A DNA stretch of 64,000 nt from DATARH01 sp963778385 (GTDB taxonomy: Bacteria > Pseudomonadota > Alphaproteobacteria > ATCC43930 > CGMCC-115725), in assembly GCA_963778385.1 (NCBI GenBank), contig CAVZUA010000033.1, positions 186,001 to 250,000 of the forward strand, in the 5' to 3' direction. Both the position numbers and the translations under genes were made by a program. Under the pieces are notes generated by a model that saw only the letters and a list, made by a program, of their open reading frames with translations, was not told the DNA's origin and searched no databases. Below, piece by piece: positions 56,937 through 64,000 of this stretch (position 1 is its first letter; each line of letters starts with the position of its first letter).

Positions 56937-57830
56937 TTATTCGGCCGCCAGCTCGTAGCGTTCGGGCTGCTGCGCGGTCATCACCCCGCCATTGACCGTG
57001 GTGCGCTGCATCAGCCGCTGATGGGCGGTGGTATCGTAGGCGGTCGCGCGGTGCAGCACGGCGCGGTTGTCCCAGATCACCAGATCGCCCGCGCGCCAGG
57101 GATGGCTGTAGCAAAATTGCGGCTGGGTCGCGAACTCGGTGAGCCATTGGATAAAGGCTCGGCCTTCTTCGCGCGGCCAGCCGATCACGTGCGAGGCATG
57201 TGCCCCGGCATAGATCGCCCTGCGGTGGTTGACCGGGTTCTCGCGCACCATGGTCTGCCACGCGCCGGGCAGCTCGGCCCTCATCTCATCGGTCAGCGCC
57301 CCCGTCGGCGTGACCGTGCCGCGCGAATAGACGAGGCTGTGCTCGGCGACGAGCCCTTCGAGCCTGTGCTTGATATCGTCGGGCAGCCTGTCGTAGGCGG
57401 CGGTCATCGTCGCGAACTCGGTGTTGCCGCCAACCGGCGGGACGAGCCGCGCCGACAGCAGCGAACACAGCGACGGCACCGGCTTGAACGAGCTGTCGGA
57501 GTGCCAGAGGTAGTTGCCCTTCTGGTAGATCATCCGCCGGTCCTCCGCCGGGATGACCGCGCCGGTGTTGATGTCGAAGTTGGACTGCCGGGCGAATGGC
57601 GTGCCGGTTGCCGGATTGGCCTTGCCAGTGGTTTCGAGTGGTCCGAACCGTCGGCTGAACGCGATCTGCCGCTCGTCGTCGAGGCTCTGGTCGTGGAACA
57701 CCAGCACCGAATATTCGTCGAGCGCGGCGCGGATTTCCGCGAAGGTCGCGTCGTCCATCGGCGCGCCGGTATCGACGCTTCCGATCTCGGCCACGAACAG
57801 CGGGTGCAGTTTCTTGATGGTGATCGGCAC
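56937..57830 (-). CDS. TauD/TfdA family Fe(II)/2-oxoglutarate dioxygenase
   Basis: 297 residues from the GTG at 57830, preceded by GGAGG with 5 nt spacing; the ATG at 57842 would add four residues but lies on that SD. Iron ligands: WHSDSSFKPVP (H-x-D) and DNRAVLHRATAY (distal His); 2-oxoglutarate is bound by the Arg of QRLMQRTTVNG. Relatives hydroxylate taurine, 2,4-D or similar acids. No sulfonate transporter lies adjacent, so the substrate is open. Next gene downstream is an SDR. Confidence 0.9.
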   Translation of the reverse strand: MPITIKKLHPLFVAEIGSVDTGAPMDDATFAEIRAALDEYSVLVFHDQSLDDERQIAFSRRFGPLETTGKANPATGTPFARQSNFDINTGAVIPAEDRRMIYQKGNYLWHSDSSFKPVPSLCSLLSARLVPPVGGNTEFATMTAAYDRLPDDIKHRLEGLVAEHSLVYSRGTVTPTGALTDEMRAELPGAWQTMVRENPVNHRRAIYAGAHASHVIGWPREEGRAFIQWLTEFATQPQFCYSHPWRAGDLVIWDNRAVLHRATAYDTTAHQRLMQRTTVNGGVMTAQQPERYELAAE

Positions 57831-57874
57831 CAACGCCTCCATTGGACCATGCGGGCGAGACGCCCGCGCTCCCG

Positions 57875-58804
57875 TCAAATCTCGTCCAGCCCGTTCGACC
57901 AGCGCCGGCACAGATGGTGCGCGATCGCGATCGGCTGCGGCAGCGATAGCTGGTTGATGTCGTCCTCGCCAGCCGTGGCGCGCGCTACCATCGCGCGGAT
58001 TTCCTCGCGCTCGAACCAGCGCGCCTCGGCGAGTTCCTCGGGGTCGATGGTGATGTCCTCGCTGATCCCTTCGGCGAGAAAGCCCATCATCAAGGTCGAC
58101 GGAAACGGCCAGGGCTGCGCGGCGAGGTACTTGACCCGGCCGACGCGCACGCCGCTTTCCTCGCGCACCTCGCGGCGCACCGCCTCTTCCGGCGTCTCCC
58201 CCGGTTCCATGAAGCCGGCAAGGCAGGAGAACCGCTGGCCCGGACGCCGCTTGTTGCGGCCGAGCAGCGCGCGCTCGCCGCGCACCACCAGCATGATCGT
58301 CACGGGGTCGGAGCGCGGGTAATGACTGGCGCGGCAACTCGGACAGCGCCGCGTCCATCCCGCCGACGAGACATTGGTCGGCGTGCCGCATTGCGCGCAG
58401 AAGCCGTGCCGAGCATGCCAATCGATCAACGAGCGCGCCTCGGCGAGGATCGCTGCCTCTCCCGCCGGCACCAGCGGCGCCAGCGTCCGCACATCGACAT
58501 TTTCGGCATTGGCGTTGGAGCCGCTCTCGGCGCCGGTCGCGTCAATTGCGAAGCGCGCGCGGCCATCCTCGCCGATCCCGAGGAAAATGCAGGTCGCGCC
58601 GGCGGCGATCTCCTCGCTCCATGGCCCCAGCGGCTCCCATTCGAGCGCGGGGTTGGCCATGTCGCGGATCGCCGGCTTGAGGTCGTAAAGCGGCAGCATG
58701 AGGCTCTCGGGATCGGCGAGCAGCCCGGCGATCCATTCCTTGTCGCGCCGGCGCTCGCTGACACGGTCGAGCGGATTGCCGGCAAAGCAATAAATGTCTT
58801 CCAT
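57875..58804 (-). CDS. nudC: NADH pyrophosphatase / NAD-capped RNA decapping hydrolase
   Basis: 309 residues. Zinc ribbon FCAQCGTPTNV ... RRCPSCRASHYPR, Nudix box GFMEPGETPEEAVRREVREE, and the NudC-specific QPWPFPSTLMMGF array after it. It hydrolyses NADH to NMNH and AMP and can remove NAD caps from RNA. N-terminal domain present, length normal. 45 bp upstream of the TauD gene on the same strand. Confidence 0.96.
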   Translation of the reverse strand: MEDIYCFAGNPLDRVSERRRDKEWIAGLLADPESLMLPLYDLKPAIRDMANPALEWEPLGPWSEEIAAGATCIFLGIGEDGRARFAIDATGAESGSNANAENVDVRTLAPLVPAGEAAILAEARSLIDWHARHGFCAQCGTPTNVSSAGWTRRCPSCRASHYPRSDPVTIMLVVRGERALLGRNKRRPGQRFSCLAGFMEPGETPEEAVRREVREESGVRVGRVKYLAAQPWPFPSTLMMGFLAEGISEDITIDPEELAEARWFEREEIRAMVARATAGEDDINQLSLPQPIAIAHHLCRRWSNGLDEI

Positions 58805-58853
58805 GCCCGGAATGCTAACGGTCGATCACAAGTCGAGCAATTGCCGCGTCAGT

Positions 58854-59294
58854 TTACTGCGCCTTCTGCCCCGCCGCCTCGGCAAGCAGCGACACCTTGG
58901 CGAAGCCGGCTGTGTTCACCAGTCCCAGCAAGTCCATCAGCGTGCCGTATTGGATCGCCCGATCGCCGCGGACATAGACGATGCGCGCCGGTTCCTGCGA
59001 CGCGAGTGAGGCGAGCTGCGTCTTCAGGTCGTCCCCCGTAGTGAGCGTGTCGCCGATAAAGGTCTCGCCGGCCGCGTTGATCGAGACGACGAGCGGCTCC
59101 TGTGGCTGGGTGACCTGGGCGGCGCTGGTCTTCGGCAGGTTGATCGGTACGCCGACCGTCAGTAACGGCGCCGCCACCATAAAAATCACCAGCAGCACCA
59201 GCATGACGTCGACCATCGGCGTCACGTTGATCTCGGCGAGCGGCGCGTAGCGCTCCTCGCCGGTATCGCCCGACGGCGGCAGCGACATCGGCAT
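58854..59294 (-). CDS. Biopolymer transport protein, TolR/ExbD family
   Basis: 146 residues. A single N-terminal membrane helix with the essential Asp (LAEINVTPMVDVMLVLLVIF), then a periplasmic domain (VVSINAAGETFIGDTLTTGD, VYVRGDRAIQYGTLMDLLGL). Works with the TolQ-like protein encoded 1 bp upstream to use the proton gradient. No tolA, tolB or pal follows here; TonB- or Tol-type use cannot be told apart. Confidence 0.92.
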   Translation of the reverse strand: MPMSLPPSGDTGEERYAPLAEINVTPMVDVMLVLLVIFMVAAPLLTVGVPINLPKTSAAQVTQPQEPLVVSINAAGETFIGDTLTTGDDLKTQLASLASQEPARIVYVRGDRAIQYGTLMDLLGLVNTAGFAKVSLLAEAAGQKAQ

Positions 59295-59295
59295 A

Positions 59296-59979
59296 TCAGT
59301 CGCCCTCCACCGCGGCGCGGCTCAACAGCCCGCTGCTGCGGCCGATCAGGGTCTGCATCATGCCCGCGAAGCGGCCGATCTCGACGGTGAATTTATTGTA
59401 CGCGACGACCGCCGGGATCGCCGCGGCAAGGCCCATCGCGGTGGCGAACAGCGCGTCGGCGATGCCCGGCGCGACGACCGCGAGGCTGGTGTTGTTGGCG
59501 GCGGCGATCGCATTGAAGCTGCGCATGATGCCCCACACGGTGCCGAACAGCCCGATAAAGGGTGCGGCCGATCCCAGTGATGCGAGGAATGGCAGGCGAT
59601 GCTCGAGCTGGCGGAGTTGCGCGCTCAACGCGAGGCGCATGGCGCGGTCGATACGCTCACGCCGCTCGGCCATCGACTCGGCGGCATCGTCGGCGAAGGC
59701 GATGCATTCCTCGACGCCGGCGGCCAGCACTGCGCCGGCGGGGTGACTGGCCTCCTGGCCATAACGGTCGCCGACGAGATCCTCCGCGGTGCGTGCATCG
59801 TTGGCGCGGCTTGCCCAGCCGACGGCAGAGCGTCGCGCTGCCCGCAGCCGAACGATCTTATCGGCGATCACCGCCCAACTCCACACCGAGCCGGCGAGCA
59901 GCAGCAGCAGGACGAATTTGACGACGAAGTCCGCGTTTTCGAACAGCGCGATGACCGACAGGGAGGATTGCTGGTTCAC
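59296..59979 (-). CDS. MotA/TolQ/ExbB family proton channel protein
   Basis: 227 residues from the GTG at 59979, where the family N-terminus begins (SSLSVIALFENADFVVKFVL). Three membrane helices; the conserved core LASLGSAAPFIGLFGTVWGI and LFATAMGLAAAIPAVVAYNK is intact. Partner of the TolR/ExbD-like protein, from which it is separated by 1 bp. Confidence 0.92.
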   Translation of the reverse strand: MNQQSSLSVIALFENADFVVKFVLLLLLAGSVWSWAVIADKIVRLRAARRSAVGWASRANDARTAEDLVGDRYGQEASHPAGAVLAAGVEECIAFADDAAESMAERRERIDRAMRLALSAQLRQLEHRLPFLASLGSAAPFIGLFGTVWGIMRSFNAIAAANNTSLAVVAPGIADALFATAMGLAAAIPAVVAYNKFTVEIGRFAGMMQTLIGRSSGLLSRAAVEGD

Positions 59980-60123
59980 GATGGAACTGTCCCGCACGCG
60001 AGGTGGGCCGGCGCGGCCGGCGCCACCATAGCTCACGCTGGGGCCAATTTGCAGCCGCGTTCGGTGTGTTGCGGCGGATGGCCGCCTGCTCGCCTCAGCG
60101 CGCTGGCCGGGACTCGACCGGGA

Positions 60124-61716
60124 TCACTTATCCAGCCAGGTGTCCTCGAAGCGCCAGCCGTTGAAGATGCTGTTGACCATCGTGGTGATCCCGTGGACGC
60201 GGGGATAGTGACAGGTGGCGAGCGCGTAGCGGTAGAGGATCGGCCGGGCGCCATCCTCGGTCAGCTTCTTATCGATCTCCCAGACCAGTTTCTTGCGCTT
60301 CTCCTGGTCGGCTTCCTCGGATTGCCGGACGAACAGCTTTTCGAGTTCCGGGTTGCAGTAGTTCGTGTAGTTGCGTTCAGAGCCGCAGGCGTAGTGTTCG
60401 AAGAAATAGGCATCGGGATCGTCGACACCGCTGCCCGACAGGTTGCCGGCGACCGTGTAGTCCTTCCGGGCGATCCGCGGGAACCAGTTCGCGGTCTCCA
60501 CGACATCGAGCTCGCCGTCGATGTAGATCTGCTTCAGCTGGTCGATCAGGATGACCGACGGGTCGCGGTACTGGGCGATGTTGCGGGTCTGCACCTTGAC
60601 CGCCAGGTGGTTGTTTGGCCCGTAGCCGTGTTTTTCCATCAGCTTACGAGCCTCCGCGCGGCTTTTTTCCACATCGGGGCCGTAGCCCGGGAGCTTCTGC
60701 AACTCGTCTTGCGGGAGCCCCCACAAGCCGGCGGGAGGCACCTGCATCGCGCCGCCGATCTCGCCCTTTCCTTCGGAGATGATGTCGAGAAACGCCTTGC
60801 GGTCCATCGTCAGCATCATCGCCATGCGGATGTCGGGATCGTCGAACGGCGGCTTTTCCCGGTTTACCAGCAGGTTCATCGCGACCATCGTCGGGTCGAT
60901 CTCGCAGATCGCGCTCGGCGCCTGGGTATTGATGTCGTGCGTCATCTGCACGGTGACCTCGTAGGGGAAAGTCATGTCGAACTGGCCGGCGATAAAGGCC
61001 AGGCTCTGGGTCGCGCGGTTGGGCACGATGGTCCACTCGACCCCGTCGAGATAGGGCTTGCCGGGTTTCCAATAATCCGTGTTCTTGACCAGCTTGATGT
61101 GTTCGTTCGGTTTGTACTCGACGAACTTGAATGGTCCGGTGCCGATCGGTTGAGTGCGCATCTGCGCCGCCGGAACGTGGCACGGGTAGACCGGCGAGTC
61201 GCCCGACGCGAGAAGCATGAGGAAGGCGGGTTGCGGCCGCTTCAGGATGAAGGTCACCGCGTAATCGCCCTCGACGACGACCTGGTCGAGGTTCTGGTAC
61301 CAGGTCTTGCGCGGGTTGAGGCGGAGCTTGTCGGTCGATTTGCCGCCCAGCAAATCCCACGTGCACTTTACGTCCTTGGACGTGAAAGGCTGGCCGTCAT
61401 GCCACTTGACGCCCTGGTGCAGTTTGAAGCTGAGCCGGGTGTGATCCTCGTTCCAAGCCCAGCTGTCGGCGAGTTCAGGCTGGATGAACTCCAGCCGGTT
61501 CTGTTTTTCGTGCTGGTTGAACAGCACCAAATTGTTGAACAGCGCCATCGCTGGGGCGATCGCGGAGACCGTCGCCTCCTCGTGGATCGACAGGCTGCCG
61601 GGGCTGTCGCGATGATAAAGCTTGAGGATCCCGCCGGATTTCTGGGCGCTCGCCGGCCCGACGACGACAAAAAACAACGCGCCGACCAGCGCCAGAATGC
61701 GCACGCTCCCCCGCAT
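60124..61716 (-). CDS. Peptide-type ABC transporter solute-binding protein (family 5)
   Basis: 530 residues from the ATG at 61716 (GGAAGGAAAGC upstream). Signal peptide VRILALVGALFFVVVGPASA. SBP_bac_5 marks: FIQPELADSWAWNEDHTRLS, KLHQGVKWHDGQPFTSKDVK and MAMMLTMDRKAFLDIISEGK. A second orphan SBP unlike the one at 54570-56075 in sequence, also lacking adjacent permease genes. Substrate unknown. Confidence 0.93.
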   Translation of the reverse strand: MRGSVRILALVGALFFVVVGPASAQKSGGILKLYHRDSPGSLSIHEEATVSAIAPAMALFNNLVLFNQHEKQNRLEFIQPELADSWAWNEDHTRLSFKLHQGVKWHDGQPFTSKDVKCTWDLLGGKSTDKLRLNPRKTWYQNLDQVVVEGDYAVTFILKRPQPAFLMLLASGDSPVYPCHVPAAQMRTQPIGTGPFKFVEYKPNEHIKLVKNTDYWKPGKPYLDGVEWTIVPNRATQSLAFIAGQFDMTFPYEVTVQMTHDINTQAPSAICEIDPTMVAMNLLVNREKPPFDDPDIRMAMMLTMDRKAFLDIISEGKGEIGGAMQVPPAGLWGLPQDELQKLPGYGPDVEKSRAEARKLMEKHGYGPNNHLAVKVQTRNIAQYRDPSVILIDQLKQIYIDGELDVVETANWFPRIARKDYTVAGNLSGSGVDDPDAYFFEHYACGSERNYTNYCNPELEKLFVRQSEEADQEKRKKLVWEIDKKLTEDGARPILYRYALATCHYPRVHGITTMVNSIFNGWRFEDTWLDK

Positions 61717-61831
61717 CTGCTTTCCTTCCCCGTTCGCGAAGCCGGCTTTTGCCGATCTAACCGTTATCGTTGAGCCGGCTTGGCCACGGCATCGTGCCGG
61801 GGCCAAGCCAACCTTAAACTCAGCTTACGGT

Positions 61832-62764
61832 TTATTTGCCGTCGCGCTCAAGCGCCGCTTTCATCGCGGTCGGATCCACCTTGATCGTCACTCCCGCGCG
61901 CTCCTTCTGCAACTCCATCGCGACACGGGAATCGCGCCCGTCCCAGCCGCGGTTGAGCGCAGAGGTCAGCTCGCCATGCGCGATGTTGGCCATCGGCATC
62001 GGCACTTTCATCTCTCGCGCCAGCTCGGTCGCGAGCGTCACGTCCTTGTGCGCAAGGCGCAACGCGAAATCCGGCGGGTCGTAGCTGTCGATCAGGAAAT
62101 GATCGGCCAACGCATCGAATGTCCGACGCCGCCCGCCGGCGCCCTGGCGCACCGCCTCCCACAGCGCCAGCGGTTCGACCCCGGCCTTGACCCCCATGGT
62201 GAAGACTTCGGCGAGACAGGTCTGGATCGCATAGCCGGCGCAGTTATGTACCAGCTTGGCGACCGAGCCGGCGCCGATCGGGCCGATATAGCGCGCTGCG
62301 TCGCCGATCGCGTCGAGCACCGTCTTGTGCCGATGGAACTGCTGCTCGTCGCCGCCGATCCACAGCGCCAGCCGGCCCGACGCCGCGCCGCGCGGCCCGC
62401 CGCTGACCGGCGCGTCGAGCATGTAGACATTCTTTTCGGCGAACGCCGCGCAGATCTTGCGCACCAGTGTCGGCGAATTGGTCGACAGGTCGAAATAGGC
62501 GGTGTCCGGCTTCATGCCGGCGAGGAGGCCGTTCGGCCCCAGCGCTACCGCCTCGACTTCCGGCGGTCCCGGCAGCGAGGTGAACACCACATCGCATTGC
62601 TCGCCGAGCGCCTTCGGGCTGTCGGCCCACACCGCGCCCTTGGCGAGATAGGGCTCCGCCGCGGCGCGGCGAATGTCGTGAACGACCAGTTCGTAACCGG
62701 CCTTTTGCAGGTTCGCCGCCATGCCGTTTCCCATGGTGCCGAGCCCGATAAAACCGACCTTCAT
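61832..62764 (-). CDS. NAD(P)-dependent oxidoreductase of the 3-hydroxyisobutyrate dehydrogenase family
   Basis: 310 residues. Dinucleotide motif KVGFIGLGTMGNGMAANLQK at the very start, the family loop MLDAPVSGGPRGAASGRLAL, and the catalytic Lys region GAGSVAKLVHNCAGYAIQTC. It oxidises a beta-hydroxy acid such as 3-hydroxyisobutyrate or tartronate semialdehyde in reverse. The exact substrate is not readable. Confidence 0.93.
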   Translation of the reverse strand: MKVGFIGLGTMGNGMAANLQKAGYELVVHDIRRAAAEPYLAKGAVWADSPKALGEQCDVVFTSLPGPPEVEAVALGPNGLLAGMKPDTAYFDLSTNSPTLVRKICAAFAEKNVYMLDAPVSGGPRGAASGRLALWIGGDEQQFHRHKTVLDAIGDAARYIGPIGAGSVAKLVHNCAGYAIQTCLAEVFTMGVKAGVEPLALWEAVRQGAGGRRRTFDALADHFLIDSYDPPDFALRLAHKDVTLATELAREMKVPMPMANIAHGELTSALNRGWDGRDSRVAMELQKERAGVTIKVDPTAMKAALERDGK

Positions 62765-62792
62765 GTCATGTCTCCGATCATTGTTGTCTCGA

Positions 62793-62882
62793 CCCTCACC
62801 CGCCTCGCACCGGCGAGCCGCACCCTCTCCCGCGATGCAGGAGAGGGAAGGGGCCCGCGCGGAAGGCGTGGGAAGGTGAGGG
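62793..62882. repeat. Nested intergenic inverted repeats
   Basis: Outer arms CCCTCACC (62793-62800) and GGTGAGGG (62875-62882); inner hairpin CCCTCTCC (62823-62830), 9-nt loop, GGAGAGGG (62840-62847). This type of element is scattered between genes in rhizobial genomes. It may end the transcript of the carboxymuconolactone decarboxylase-type gene. Confidence 0.7.
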
Positions 62883-62885
62883 CAC

Positions 62886-63209
62886 TCAGTTCTTTTCGAA
62901 CACGTCCTTGGCGACGAGGGCCGCGGTCATCGCCGCCGGCCAGCCGGCATAAAAGGCGAGGTGGGTGATCACTTCGCTGAGTTCGGTTTTGCTGAGGCCG
63001 TTTTGCAGCGCCCGCTCCAGATGGCCGACGAGTTGCTTCTCACGGCCGAGTGCGATCAGCGTGGCGACGACAATCAGGCTGCGGTCGCGCTTCGACAGCT
63101 GCGGCCGTTCCCAGACTTCGCCGAACAGCCATTTCTCGGTATAGCCGATGAGGTCGGGAACGACGTTGCGGACGGCATCGCGGGCCGAAGCGGGTTGTGA
63201 TTGGGCCAT
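62886..63209 (-). CDS. Carboxymuconolactone decarboxylase family protein
   Basis: 107 residues. Pattern DRSLIVVATLIALGREKQLV, HLERALQNGLSKTELSEVIT and HLAFYAGWPAAMTA is the CMD/AhpD-like core. The Cys-x-x-Cys of AhpD is absent, so it is of the decarboxylase or unknown-function type, not a peroxidase partner. Lies upstream of the 3-hydroxyisobutyrate dehydrogenase-type gene on the same strand. Confidence 0.9.
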   Translation of the reverse strand: MAQSQPASARDAVRNVVPDLIGYTEKWLFGEVWERPQLSKRDRSLIVVATLIALGREKQLVGHLERALQNGLSKTELSEVITHLAFYAGWPAAMTAALVAKDVFEKN

Positions 63210-63338
63210 GGGGGATTCCTCTGGTTTTAGTTGGGGTTTTCGATCGCGTGCGACGGTATCACGCGCCCGCTTGCGGCGGCCACCGCCATCCCGGCATAGT
63301 GCCGCGCCTTAGCCGCATTCCAGTCGGGGAGCTTTCTG

Positions 63339-63770
63339 ATGTCGTTCCGCTTTGCCGCTCTCATCGCGGCGATCGGGCTGTCGAGCGTCGCGGTGTCGGC
63401 GCTCGCGCAGGATGGGAAAGAGGTCACCCTTCCCGATGGCCTGAAATATACCGATACCAAGGCCGGTGACGGCGAAGAGGCGAAAAAAGGCTACATCCTG
63501 TCGATGAATTACACCGGGTGGCTGTATAAGAACGGCGCCAAAGGCGCGCAATTCGACAGCTCCAGCAAGACCGGCAAGCCGTTCACCTTCAAGCTCGGCG
63601 CCGGCCAGGTGATCAAAGGCTGGGACGAAGGCGTCGAGGGGATGAAGACCGGCGGCAAGCGCACGCTGATCATCCCGCCAAACCTCGCCTACGGCGCGGT
63701 TGGCTCGGGCGGCATCATCCCGCCCAACGCGACGCTGATCTTTGATGTCGAGCTGGTGAGCGCGCGCTGA
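63339..63770 (+). CDS. FKBP-type peptidyl-prolyl cis-trans isomerase, exported
   Basis: 143 residues from the ATG at 63339 (GGGGAG 8 nt upstream). Signal peptide FRFAALIAAIGLSSVAVSAL. FKBP core: SMNYTGWLYKNGAKGAQFDS, FTFKLGAGQVIKGWDEGVEG, KRTLIIPPNLAYGAVGSGGI and IPPNATLIFDVELV. Catalyses proline isomerisation in periplasmic protein folding. Its stop directly abuts the stop of the convergent MetY-like gene. Confidence 0.96.
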   Translation: MSFRFAALIAAIGLSSVAVSALAQDGKEVTLPDGLKYTDTKAGDGEEAKKGYILSMNYTGWLYKNGAKGAQFDSSSKTGKPFTFKLGAGQVIKGWDEGVEGMKTGGKRTLIIPPNLAYGAVGSGGIIPPNATLIFDVELVSAR

Positions 63771-64000
63771 TCACGCCGCCAGCGCCTGGTCGAGGTCGCG
63801 GATCAGGTCGTCGGCGGTTTCGAGGCCGATCGATAGGCGGATGACGTCGTCCGCTGCACCCGCGGTAACGCGCTGCTCGTCGGTCAGTTGGCGGTGCGTC
63901 GTCGAAGCCGGGTGCAGGATCAAGCTGCGCGTGTCGCCGATATTGGCCAGATGCGAGAACAGCCGCACACTCTCGACCAGCTTGATGCCGACCTCGAAGC
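63771..64000 (-). CDS. C-terminal end of an O-acetylhomoserine sulfhydrylase-like (MetY) enzyme, cut by the window
   Basis: The frame is open to the window edge and reads FEVGIKLVESVRLFSHLANI, GDTRSLILHPASTTHRQLTD and VIRLSIGLETADDLIRDLDQ. This is the conserved end of Cys/Met metabolism PLP enzymes, closest to MetY. It joins sulfide to O-acetylhomoserine to make homocysteine. The catalytic Lys lies outside the window. Confidence 0.88.
   Translation of the reverse strand, partial: FEVGIKLVESVRLFSHLANIGDTRSLILHPASTTHRQLTDEQRVTAGAADDVIRLSIGLETADDLIRDLDQALAA

Overview
The window is high-GC DNA whose gene content best fits an alphaproteobacterium, of the Rhizobiales/Rhodospirillales kind. The evidence is a PmtA-type phosphatidylethanolamine methyltransferase, long GlgE and TreS-maltokinase proteins, TolQ/TolR-like genes, and GC-rich intergenic palindromes. 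The genus cannot be fixed from the sequence alone.

Region 1 (1-13270) is an integrated, partly decayed genomic island. A minus-strand cassette runs from an excisionase-like HTH gene through a primase-helicase fusion and a TubC-like protein to a ParB/MT-A70 DNA adenine methyltransferase that leaves the left edge. Behind it lie a truncated tyrosine integrase, scraps of a recombinase and an aspartic protease, an AraC regulator, and a second, intact tyrosine integrase. The integrase is flanked by three copies of a short repeat (GACTAACGGAAA). The island ends at a 3' fragment of tRNA-Phe (13218-13270), which I read as the right attachment site. The intact tRNA should lie left of the window.

Region 2 (13500-17480) is a phospholipid locus: phosphatidylserine decarboxylase, a class III aminotransferase, a small DUF962-like membrane protein and PmtA. 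Region 3 (17630-27250) is a glycan/surface cluster: sulfotransferase, frameshifted methyltransferase, hydrolase, UDP-GlcNAc 2-epimerase, a TPR plus two-glycosyltransferase fusion, a methyltransferase with a long coiled coil, and a 5'-truncated RTX-like repeat protein. Region 4 (27500-36240) is the maltose-1-phosphate route to alpha-glucan: glgE, treS-maltokinase and glgB (frameshifted).

Region 5 (36400-43380) holds an HxlR/SDR divergent pair, a phosphatase-like protein, a VOC protein, YbaK and a GMC oxidoreductase. It also holds the most striking locus of the window: a thioredoxin-like fusion gene translationally coupled to a UGSC-family selenoprotein. That gene has an in-frame TGA exactly at the U of the U-G-S-C motif, followed at once by a SECIS-like hairpin.

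Region 6 (43380-64000) is ordinary chromosome: an RND efflux pump with adaptor, a Gly-rich secreted protein with a DUF2092 partner, an AI-2E family exporter, PPK2, an OmpA-domain protein, a DprE1/DprE2-like pair, two orphan peptide-type solute-binding proteins, an SDR/TauD pair, NudC, TolR/TolQ-like proteins, a 3-hydroxyisobutyrate dehydrogenase-type enzyme, a carboxymuconolactone decarboxylase-type protein, an FKBP and the end of a MetY-like gene.
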